Shown: in pieces, positions 12,625 to 22,377 of the stretch
Layout of the letters: each line of letters opens with the position of its first letter
Position numbering within the stretch: the stretch's first letter is position 1
Source: Mya arenaria
Lineage: Eukaryota > Mollusca > Bivalvia > Myida > Myidae
Direction: 5' to 3'
Assembly (NCBI RefSeq): GCF_026914265.1
Contig: NC_069136.1
Location: 36,377,406-36,441,405, forward strand
Length of the DNA: 64,000 nt
Notes under the pieces: generated by a model
Database searches by the model: none
The model's input: only the letters and a program-made list of their open reading frames with translations
What the model was told of the DNA's origin: nothing
Program-made: the position numbers and the translations under genes

Positions 12625-15182
12625 ATGGCCGACGTAGACAATGAGATCACTGGGGCGTGTATGAATAACAATGAGTTGACACCATTTAAGGTCGTCGATT
12701 TGAAAAGATACCTTGCGAACCGGAAATTGAATGTATCAGGTCTTAAATGCGAATTGATTGAGAGGATAAAAGGCGCATATAGACTTTCTATAACTGACAA
12801 ACGCGTGCTGGAGGAGAGAGATCGGGAAGAAAGAGAGAGAAGAGCAACCGAACGCTTTATCCTCCCATGTGGCGAGGGTCTTCCACCGCCATCAACACTG
12901 AAGGCATGGAAGTCCACTATTGATCTGTTTCCTGCTGTAGAGGAAAAGGATATATACAACTACATTGTACTGAAAAGAGACTCGAAACGTCAATTGAAGG
13001 CGAGGACTTATTATGTGGACGGACATGTACAGAAAGTTGAGGTATGTCAAATAGTGAGTTTATAATAAGTCTGAGGCTGTTTTTTCTGCCATGTTTACTT
13101 CATCTAGTTATATAATTAGCTCAAGGGGACTATTTTGACTTGGACATAAAAATAATTTGGTGTGAAAAATGTACTCAACATTTTTATGTAGGCGGGGCTA
13201 GCCACAATTAAGGGGGGTGTGGTGGATGCAAGCACATGTATGTGTCGAACCACACTGACTATATACTTATCTTAATTTTAAAAAAAATAATGTATTTTGT
13301 ACAATTTTCATATGTTCTATGATGTATGTTGTTTATTTATTGTCATTTAAATTAAAATATTATTTATAATTTATTCTTCAGGTCCATCTCATAAGCGAAG
13401 AGTGCAGCCACTGTTATGTTCAAGCTTCCGTGCTGCCATCATTTCCAACTGCAGACAAAAGAAAGTCACCAGAGTACCAACCCTGGATCCTTCTGTCGAA
13501 AGTGACTGGCTGCATACACTCCGCGTTCTGCAACTGTCCAGCTGGGTAAGTTGAATTAATTTGTGATAAATCAAAGTCTCTGATCTGCATTGATGAAAGG
13601 TGTCAAACCCACACACGCTAGGCTATTTTGTCAGTATTATCAAATACTTAAACTTGGGGCATTCTTCAAACTATTTCATATCTTCTTATCAAACTTGGTA
13701 CACTTGTTACAAGAGACAAAAAAGCACATGTTATAACTGTCATAATTTTGGCTTTCATGGTTAGCTGAGTTTTGCTATTTTTTTCTGAATGAAAGAACAG
13801 GCGAGCTTATGTATTGATTCAATGAACTCCCTTCACCGTGTTGGTGTTTACTTATGGCACTGTTTGTGTTTTGTATGTTCATGGCCTACCAGGAAATACT
13901 AAGTGTAAAATACTGTGTATTCACCTCCATTTTCAAACTTTAATGTTTTGGAATATACATGTAAGTATAACAAGTAAAAAGGCACACATGTAAATGAATT
14001 TTTTTATTTTCATCTAGTGAAGGTGAATGCTGCAACCATATTGGTGCCCTGCTGTATGGACTTGAAGACCTGACGCGTAAAAAAACCCTTGCTCCAACAT
14101 CCAAACCCTGTGCCTGGAACAACTTCAGCATGCTGTCTGCACCACGGAAACGTAAGCTGTCGCCTAGGAAATCTGAAGATCTTATGTTCTCAAAGAAGAA
14201 ACTGTACAACGTGTCAGTACGTAAAGTTTCTGTAAACAAAAACCATGAACTGAACTCTATCAATGGATGCACTGTTAACATTGACAGATTTAGGCAGAAA
14301 CTGGTTGGTTCGAAGTTGAATGTAGGCTGGTTAAAAAACTTTGAAATTGAAACAACTGAAAATGAACCAGATCTCCCTGTGTTACATTCTGTGCCATTCA
14401 ACTACCATGATAGTGTAAACTTGAGGGACAGTTCTAGTAAGACAGTGTTTTTGGATCATTTTGACTCTTTGAAGCAAAGCGCTGAAGAAATTCAATTAAC
14501 TGAAATCTTAACAAGGGGCCAAAAAAGTGGGAAATGGCAAGAGGCCAGAAAAGAACGCCTAACAGCTTCAAACTTTGGCAGCATCTGTCGTAGGAAAGAA
14601 TCAACTGAACCTGACGGACTCCTGCGGCAGATGTTGTATTCCAATTTCACAAGCAAGTACACAGAATATGGAATTAAACATGAGAAGGCTGCAAAGAGAA
14701 TGTATGCGAAAGCAATGCAAACTGACCACAAAGGACTAGCAGTTAAAGACAGTGGTCTAGTTGTATGTGCCGACAGACCCTACCTTGGTGCCAGTCCAGA
14801 TGGGCTTGTGTTCTGTTCACATTGTACAGAAAGTGTTGGTCTGGTTGAGATTAAGTGTCCTGCCTCTAAGAAATGGAGGATGCAAACGCCTGAGGAATGC
14901 TGTGAAGACAATGATTTTTTTTGTCAGTTAGAGAATGGCAAGGTGTTACTCAAGGAAACACACAAATATTACTACCAGGTCCAAGGGCAGATGGGAATCA
15001 CCGGGAGGAAATGGTGTGATTTTGTAGTTTGGACATGTGTAGGTCTTTCTATACAGAGAATTGCATTTTGTGAATCATTTTGGCTGAAAATGTTGTGTCA
15101 ACTTGACAGATTTTGCCTTGAATCATACATTCCTGAACTGTACGCACAACGTGTTAAAAGGGGAATGAGTCTGTTCAATTGA
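12625..15182 (+). CDS. SAP-SWIM-YqaJ nuclease (accessory protein of ISL2EU-type copy 2)
   Basis: Three exons, 12625-13041, 13382-13545 and 14018-15182, joined by GT-AG introns in consistent phase, give 581 residues. Residues about 15-50 form a SAP-like DNA-binding helix pair (LKRYLANRKLNVSGLKCELI). A SWIM zinc finger follows, C189-x-C191...C199-x-H201, split by intron 2. A basic stretch (PRKRKLSPRK, about 235-244) may be a nuclear localisation signal. Residues about 360-560 form a YqaJ/lambda-exonuclease domain: GIKHEKAA (E416), LGASPDG (D455), GLVEIKCP (E471, K473) and YYYQVQGQM. All catalytic positions of the family are present. The family cuts or resects DNA ends; its role in transposition is not settled. 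The ATG at 12625 is preceded by a short leader inside the terminal repeat region. Copy 1 lacks intron 1. Confidence 0.85.
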
Positions 15183-15786
15183 TTTGTACATCGTCTAGTT
15201 ATGTGTTGTTTATACATGTACATTTGAATGATCAATAATGGCAATTTATGTGAATATCTTGTTTGCTTTCAGTTATTTTCATAACTATATTCAAAATGAA
15301 ACTCCAAAATGACTGTATTGTTACTATAATTTGAAACCATGAATAAAAAAGTTGTAAATCTAAATTTTGGGCAGTATTTTGAAAGTATGTGTACTTTTGT
15401 CAACATATTGTGATTATGCGATGCTGTAAATCTACTTTAATTATTTCCTTGTTTTATGTTTGACCTTTTCTACTTTTCCTTTCCATTTATCTAGTTTTCA
15501 GGGATGTATTTCTGAGCTTAATAAATGGACATATGTTTAACCTTTCAAGTGTGTTATTATTGCATTTTGTGTGCAGGATAGTGATAGCGTTTATATTGCC
15601 ATTGTTTAAAGAAGTAGCTGAGTTTTACTCTAAAACAATTGAAGATGTTCAATTGAATATTGGTTTGCATGTAGCTACTGCACGGCCCATAACTCAAGAC
15701 TGTCGAGTTGTTCTCCTTTTCTGACTTGCTAATTAAAAACAACAAATGAGTGTTACTTTCTTATGTTTGCAGGGTGCAAAACTTAA

Positions 15787-16282
15787 AGGGGCTATACACC
15801 GTGTGATGAAATATCGAAAAAAAAAAGAAACTTGTCAAAAACTGACATAAACTTGGTATCAATGTGTACAATGCATTGAAACTAACTAACTGAAGTACCA
15901 CATACCGTAGTATACAATTAATTTATTTTCGCATTATTTTTTCCATATTTCTCCATTAATTTTTTTTTACTGGGTATGTATACCTAGTAGAATTCATTCT
16001 TATGCGTGATTTGCTAGTTGATGATATCATGGGATATAACCAAGTAAGGTATATTAGCTTAAGCATTCATATGGTTTCGGATAAGCCTTCGTAGCAAAGT
16101 GGATACAACACTGGACAGCTATTTTGGTGACACTAGTTCAATCCATAGCTCAATTTTCTTTTACATTTTGGTATTTCTTTACCATTATCATATCAGAAGA
16201 GTAAAACATTTTATTAAATAATTTGTCCTGAGATTTGTTACAGAAAAAAACTTTATTGGTGCCAATCTGGTGTACAGTCCCT
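15787..16282. repeat. TTAA-flanked miniature element with a tRNA-like core
   Basis: Flanked by TTAA at 15783-15786 and 16283-16286. Terminal repeats are AGGGGCTATACACC on the left and the inverse of GGTGTACAGTCCCTTTAA on the right. The centre (about 16085-16160) looks like a decayed tRNA: TCGTAGCAAAGTGGATACAA resembles an A box and TAGTTCAATCC a B box. The element lies between the two convergent genes of ISL2EU-type copy 2 and encodes nothing. A second element of the same build is at 62287. The rest of 15183-16883 is AT-rich and featureless. Confidence 0.65.
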
Positions 16283-16883
16283 TTAAACATTGGGACATAT
16301 TTAGCATGGGGCTAGTTTTTTTAATCTAATGTATCTTAAAGTTAACATTTGTCGGGCATTTCAGTTTGATCTATGGCACTCTTGCCTATTCTTATTTCCA
16401 CTTAGTTCAATTATGAAACTGATATGAAAATGGTTCATACTGAAAAATCCTTTAAGCAATTCAATACTAATGATTTGAAGTACGTGGTAGATCAATTACA
16501 CATGGCAAATAAAAAAAAACTCATTTCAGAGCCAAACTTAATAAGTGATCTTTGACTTTTATTCTTAGAAATGTTACAAATAATAAAACCACAAAATACA
16601 AAGCAGATGTTTCACAAACAAAAAATTATATCAATAAATTGATCAGTTAATGCATACATGTTTCAAATCAAATCTTGAAATCCATTCACATGAGCATATT
16701 TCCTTATCCATTTTTGTCAAACCTGAATCAAATGTGTAATCTCATATGTTATCATATAACTTGCTCGAAAAAATGATTTTAAAACAAAATTGTAATTTCA
16801 TTGTTCTAGTTAGAAGTATACAAGTTTTTATCCCTAAATCTAATGCTTGATATATACAAACGCTTTCATTGACACATGAGTTA

Positions 16884-18900
16884 TTATTGAACAAGTGGTG
16901 GCCATAGATTTGTCAAATATGTGCATATTTTGAACACTTTAGAAATTCTCCTTGACTGTGTTATAGGAATATTGCCATGCAATATTCGAAAGTTCTTGAT
17001 TCTCTCCATTTGCCTTTCAACATGTATTCGTAAACTTGCAATATCTTTTGTAAGGAGAACCTCACGTTTAGAGAATTGTTTTCCTTTCTGTTTAAATGGT
17101 GGAATAATGAGATGAATGCCTCTTGGAGTAGTAAGGTCTGTAATAGTGAAACCCTTATCAACCATTATGGCGTCTCCTTCTTCAAGCAAGTCCAAGAGTC
17201 CACATTTTTCTGTGAGTTTCTTGTCACTGGTACAGCCCACCCAACAGTCAGAAACAAAAGTTACAACACCATTTGGGCTTATACCCACCAAAATCTTATG
17301 AGTCATGTGAGACTTGTAATCACTGTACATTAAACTTTTCAAAGAAAGAGAACTGGATGTTTCACTGTAAATTTCAGTGCAGTCGATAATAATTCTAGTG
17401 TTAGAATATTTCTCTTTAAATTGTTCAGGCATGTTATTTTTCACTACCTCACGAGATGGCCATTGAACAAGAAAGGATAATTGTACATGTAAATAGTTGA
17501 TCCATCTTTCAACAATGTCACTACATTGTGAAGTGGATATGCAAAACCTAGTACCTAGATCTTCAAATAACAGACCTAGACGTAGGCGCATCAGCACCAT
17601 GAAAAATTCATCCAGAACACTTAGAGTTCTTGGCCGTCCTCCATCTGAATCTTTATAGTTAAGTTTCCGCCTTGATGTCCGCACTTCAGCTTCATCCTTG
17701 ATTTCATCAAACAAAGCTTCAAACACAACTCGATTAGGGATTCCGGTGTAAAAACTGACCAAATCGTCATTGTATTTTACGTCATCATATGTGAGCATAG
17801 GTAGCTGACATTGTACACCAAAGTCTCTAGTAGAATGTTCTGTTTGTGAACTGAAGTCTGCTGTTTTTCCCAGGAAACTTTCTTCAGTTTGTACTTCCAT
17901 CACTGCACAGTTGTTCTCAGTCTGTGTGTCACAACATCTGAAACATATACAAATTGATCATGTACCCATTTACCACATCTTACATGTACAGTCTGGTAAC
18001 CCTAACCAAATGTTTGTTTTTTTGGCCTTAAACATTTACAAACACTTAAATTTTCCTATTTTTGTTAAAGAATGAAGAAAAATGATCAGAAGTAATTAAC
18101 TTATCAGATCGATTTCATAGCACAAGAAGCAATATATATATATATTGAACAATACCTAAAGGACTGATTCTGTGGCTGTAGTACTGGTCCCATGCAGTAA
18201 TCATGCAGGTGGACAGAGGTATCAATGGCATGCCCGGAAGGGGATACAAATGACAGTTGTGGCTGTATACTATCATCATTTGACAGTTCTAGGTCTAAAT
18301 CGTCATTGACCGTATCACCATCATCATCATCACCTACGTCTTCATCAAGGAGCTGAAATTGCAAATGAAACTGTATAAGATAAATGTTTTAGTACAAAAT
18401 CTGCCAGGCTATATGGTACACATTTTTCCAGGCTGTATTTGAAAACAATTCTTTAATCATTTCTTAAATTACAAAATTTACAAATAAGTGCTGTGACATT
18501 GTTTTTAAGCACCGTTGATATAACATAATTCATTTTGAGGTGCATGTAAGGAAGAACTTAAACTAATATAAGAAATAAAAAATACCGTTGGCTGGAAGGT
18601 TTTGGTAGCACCAGTCTCAGTTGGAAACATAGATGGAAGTGTATGCTGGAATGAAGGTCCTCTGAAGCCAACAAAATGCTCACTACACAATCGTCTGTGT
18701 TCATTCCACTGGAACGATCTCATGACCGTTTTACATCGCTGCACCCACACACGTTTTAAACGTTTGTTCTGAGGAAAACGGTGCAATGACACTTTTCTCC
18801 CATCAATAACCTTTCCTCTGTAAATTCCTTTACAAATACAACAGTACTTAGGGGTTTTCCTGCCCGTTTTCTTTATTAGTTTTGAATCTTTACTTTCCAT
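16884..18900 (-). CDS. THAP-DDE transposase of ISL2EU-type copy 2
   Basis: Three exons on the minus strand, 18900-18586, 18352-18156 and 17937-16884, join in phase to give 521 residues. Residues 20-93 are a THAP zinc finger: CCIC (20-23), HRFP (40-43), LCSEHF with C72 and H75, and LPSMFP (88-93). An acidic, serine-rich linker follows (about 106-180, with runs of Asp). The catalytic core is DDE_4/Harbinger-like: RIIIDCTEI (D356), VGISPNGVVTFVSD, IMVDKGF (D431) and HVERQMERIKNFRIL (E478). The upstream in-frame TTG within the terminal repeat is not used as the start here because the first ATG (18900) directly precedes the THAP domain. The protein would recognise the element's ends and catalyse cut-and-paste movement. 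No disabling change was seen. Confidence 0.87.
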
Positions 18901-18985
18901 TTTCACTTGTTGCTGTTTACTTCCTGGTTTGTGTAGTCCCCGGAAGTAAATTTCCGCTTTTTGCGCATGCCCACTTGAAGAGTAT

Positions 18986-19020
18986 TCAGGGAAAGATAAT
19001 CGAGTTATCGGAAAGGACAA
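18986..19020 (-). repeat. Right terminal inverted repeat of ISL2EU-type copy 2
   Basis: Reads TTGTCCTTTCCGATAACTCG then ATTATCTTTCCCTGAATA on the minus strand, matching the left end. It is followed directly by the TA target duplication and then the fossil polymerase sequence. Confidence 0.85.
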
Positions 19021-19335
19021 TACAACAGCACAGGCGCGCCTGAAACTTTATAGTTACTTACAAGGCCTAAACGAACGCACACAGATTCAATTATATTTTC
19101 ATCTAGACCAGGGCAGTGGAAACCATCACTCGGAGATTATCTCGAAGATATGACAGACGAGGTTTCGGGAAACAAAATTTCGAACTTTGTGACTGGTGGG
19201 CCAAAAAACTATGCATACAAAACAGAACGGTGTGATAAAAATGGTTATACATCAGTCTGCAAAGTGAAAGGAATCACGCTTAACTTTAAAAACTCCCTCA
19301 AGATAAATTACGCTATGGTGGTATATCGATAAGGA

Positions 19336-21087
19336 TTACCTCACCTATCCGTATGGATACTCATGTACCCTTTTCTGTATAAAACGAGGGTTTAACATTA
19401 TATTTTGTATATATATATATAACTGGTTTATAAAATGGAGTTGATATGCTACACATTGTGTTATATGTACATGTATTTAAAAAGACTTGTAAAATAAAAC
19501 GATTCAATTTTGTATTGATGTGTTTATTCATTATAACTGTGACTAGTATTTATCAATGTTCCGAAATGAATTATTTGGGGCTCATATTACGGCATCAATT
19601 GGGATCCCACATATAACACGTTGTAAACACGGGTATATACAGGTGTAAAGATACAATATAGTTCTGCTGTTGAAAGGTTGCGGACCTAAAACCCCAAACT
19701 AGTTAATACGATACTGTTCATTATATAATAAGGCTACATTGTAAGTGTGTTGACGTTAACGCGAATCACAAACTTGTTCATATTAGACTGTACATTATTG
19801 AAGAAACAGTACTGAAAACAAACAACGGGTTACATACATATCAATTGCCTTTATGTACATAAAACAATTCATATGAATTATAAACAATGGCCCCACATCC
19901 ATAACCCTAACATTTACCCTAACCCTAACCATATCAACCGTCATAAGCTATGATAACACGTCGCGCTTGACTTCGCCTAAAAATTGACTTCGAACAGGAT
20001 TGCATCACTTATATAGAATAAGAACGGGTCAATGGGTGCATTTTGTCCTGGATAGGCATTACTGACTACTGCACCCTACTTCTTGAAAAGATATTGAGGA
20101 GAACAAGTTGCAAGTCTTGTCTGAACATTTTAAGATCCGCACCTAAGGTTCACTAGAGGACCACTAACTCAAAGACTGCTACACCCAAACCTTAATGTTA
20201 GTTTCCTCCTCTTATATCAATTTCATTAAGGACATGCTGAACACAAATGTTATCAATGTTTTCGTTACTTATGTGTATGATTCTATATATGTAGCAAATG
20301 TAGCAATAAATATGTTGATAGGTTTGTTCACTAAAAAAGGTTTATAGTAATCCTGTTAGTATTATTACCCTCTTTGCCATAATGACGCTATTTTCCTTTT
20401 TCACAGGGCCCTACAACCATTCCCTTGAAAGTGAAAAAACGCTGAAAATGTAGTTAACACAAACGCTTCTCATTGTTTTCATATTAAAAAAGGCATAACT
20501 ATTAAAGGAAAACTATGGTCCTTGCTGTAACAAAACTTGTGTATTGTATCTAGCAACTTGTATACCAAGTTTCATTTGAATATATTTGACAATTTTTTCA
20601 GTGATGGCCTAGTTTAAATGTTTGCCCAATGATCACAGAGCCGACATAGACACCAAAGCTATCCAACTATCTCTTCTTCTATCCTTCACAAGAAACAAAT
20701 GAGCTAATAGAACATTAGGGACAAGCCTGGTAGCAAACCTAATTTCAAAAATAACATGAAGTTTGTATAAAAGCACACATCAAATACAAAGGTACAAATT
20801 GAGCAAAAAATAAAGAAATTACAAAATGGTAAAGTGATGGTGGTAGGTCAGCCATTGCAATCAGACTTTTGGATGAACAAGCATAAATATTTATACTAGT
20901 GCATGGCATCCAATTTTGTCAACAAGCCTTAATAAGTAAAAGAGAATTCAAGCAAGCCCAGAAAGCATTTTCCAGTTCGGGGCTTGCGGGCTTGTGCCAA
21001 TTTTGACCACTGGTAAGTTGAATTTTCATACTCTCACGTTAGCACAAAGAAATGGTTGAAAGTAAAAAGTTTTTACCCGCTCTTGTA
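19336..21087. other. Non-coding stretch after the fossil polymerase
   Basis: No gene seen. It includes a short imperfect CCCTAA run (about 19903-19930), too short to call telomeric. A fragment at 20945-21012 (AGCCCAGAAAGCATTTTCCA, GGGCTTGCGGGCTTGTGCC) belongs to the repeat family expanded at 61490-61745. No far end of a Polinton-like element was recognised. Confidence 0.4.
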
Positions 21088-21246
21088 CAGTCGAAACTCG
21101 TTGGCTCGATTTCCTCGTTGGATGGAACTTTGTGTAATGGACCAATTGTTTTTACTCTATGTAAGCATTCCTGCTTGACTCGATATTTGCGAGGCTCAAA
21201 GTATTTTGGCTGGTCCCTGGGATATCGAGCCAACAGGTTTCGACTG
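21088..21246. repeat. Pogo/Tigger-like miniature element
   Basis: Flanked by TA on both sides (21086-21087 and 21247-21248). Inverted ends of about 26 bp begin CAGTCGAAACTCGTTGGCTC, the usual form of pogo/Tigger-type miniature elements. The interior is non-coding; open frames on both strands are due to the palindrome. A decayed relative lies at 24113-24190 and a similar element at 38832. Confidence 0.8.
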
Positions 21247-21930
21247 TATTTAATAAAATCACTTAAAACCTTTTATCATAATGAACAAACATAAGAGGTA
21301 GAAAGCAAGTCAGTTATAATACTGAGGTAGCTTGAATAATTTGACAAATAGTATTATTTTTATGTTTAAGTAAACAATACCACATGGCCCTGTTATCCAA
21401 TGGATACATTGAAATTCTTAAATTAACAACCTCGACAAGGTGCAATGGACATGCTGTTATTAATATTCATTACTTTTAAACCAATGGGGAGATTTGCATG
21501 TCACATGTGGACAAACAAATGCATGTGGACTTGGAACCAGTAAGTGATTATCGAGGGCAGTTTATATCTGATTTAGCACCATGTCAATTTCCTCAAAACC
21601 TAGCTTGCATTGAAATCTAAAATCAACATGACATAATAGATACAAGGTAATATTCTAATAGAGGGTCTTCATGTGTAATATCAGGGATGACAATAGACTA
21701 AAAATCCCAATTCTAAAAATGCTAAATTTAGTTTGAATAAGCTGGATTCTTGCCCAAAGCAAATAAGATCTCTTTGGAATTCATTTTAGACCCATCAATG
21801 TCCATTACAAGTTGCTTCTTTTTATTGTAAATGTACATGTCTAGCAAAAGAGCAAATATATGACCGTCAAGAATTGTAGCTTTGAATCCTGATTTCGAGA
21901 TTAATCCTCATTTTTATCATCCATGATAGC

Positions 21931-22262
21931 CAGTGATTTGTTTTGGAATTATTTTTACCGCCTGTGCCTTGAAAATTGGGAAAAAAAGTTGACTTTGGGA
22001 AAAATACAAAATCAGGCCAAAATAGCTAATATAATGGTTTATATATACATGTCCTAACTTTTTATGCATACATTATGCTGTGAAAAGTAAGTATTGTCAA
22101 GATTTTGTTTATATTTCAAGAAATTCATTGGGGGTTTTATTCATTAATGTAATCTACATTAATCAAATTGGGGGAAAATATAAAATTTTGGGGAAAATGG
22201 ACATTTTTCACAAGGGGAAACAGCCTTTAGAAGGCAGTAAATTGCACCAAAAAAAATCACTG
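21931..22262. repeat. CAGTGATTT-ended miniature element (hAT-like), copy 1
   Basis: Ends CAGTGATTT and AAATCACTG are inverted, and ATAGC flanks both sides (21926-21930 and 22263-22267), suggesting a 5-bp duplication as in some hAT groups. A second copy (37564-37938) shares most of the interior, for example CAAGAAATTCATTG and TTCATTAATGTAATCT. It lies just beyond the 3' end of the FkbM gene. Confidence 0.75.
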
Positions 22263-22377
22263 ATAGCGTACAACTTAACCCACTTACTACATAGTTCCCT
22301 GAGAATTTCGGCTCCCATCCTTCCTTCAAACGTGAAATGTGCATCTTCTAAACAACCTGTTATAGTTCAAGTTTTTA

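Larger units (their letters stand above)
12539..19020. mobile_element. ISL2EU-type two-gene DNA transposon, copy 2, apparently intact
   Basis: The ends are terminal inverted repeats: left TTGTCCTTTCCGATAACT from 12539, and the right end reads the same on the other strand from 19020. The flanks show a TA target duplication (12537-12538 and 19021-19022; AT if read one base inward). It encodes a YqaJ nuclease (12625-15182, plus) and a THAP-DDE transposase (18900 to 16884, minus) facing each other, with a 1.7-kb non-coding middle that holds a TTAA-flanked miniature element. Both genes keep full reading frames through all predicted splice junctions, so the element may be recent and possibly still competent. 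It lies inside the fossil polymerase. The ISL2EU name rests on the gene pair and the 2-bp duplication; a family match was not run. Confidence 0.85.
9107..19335 (+). mobile_element. Fossil family B DNA polymerase region of Polinton/Maverick type, split by an ISL2EU-type insertion
   Basis: Recognisable parts in order: a basic N-terminal region, a conserved pre-exonuclease region (VTAIARIEKHPQWDYI near 9700), a cysteine/histidine-rich region (about 10000-10350), an exonuclease core with FFDFECT (about 10400), CHNFKGYDS (about 10690) and YCRSDVDIL (about 11080). The EMNGCFWHGC motif typical of these transposon polymerases is near 11445. Polymerase motif A is DVTSLYPYVN (about 11765) and motif B is LMLNSFWGKFGQR (about 12320). 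A younger transposon occupies 12539-19020. The C-terminal part of the polymerase, with FVTGGPKNYAYK and VKGITLNF, follows at 19021-19333. It is broken, with roughly half a dozen breaks besides the insertion. No integrase, capsid, ATPase or protease gene was seen nearby, so it is either a fragment or a relative with other contents. It is older than the inserted transposon. Confidence 0.7.

Noticed and set aside
18901-19020. An N-terminal extension of the transposase starting in the terminal repeat
   Set aside because: It would need a TTG start; the first ATG at 18900 directly precedes the THAP domain.
19903-19930. Interstitial telomeric repeat
   Set aside because: Only about three imperfect CCCTAA units.
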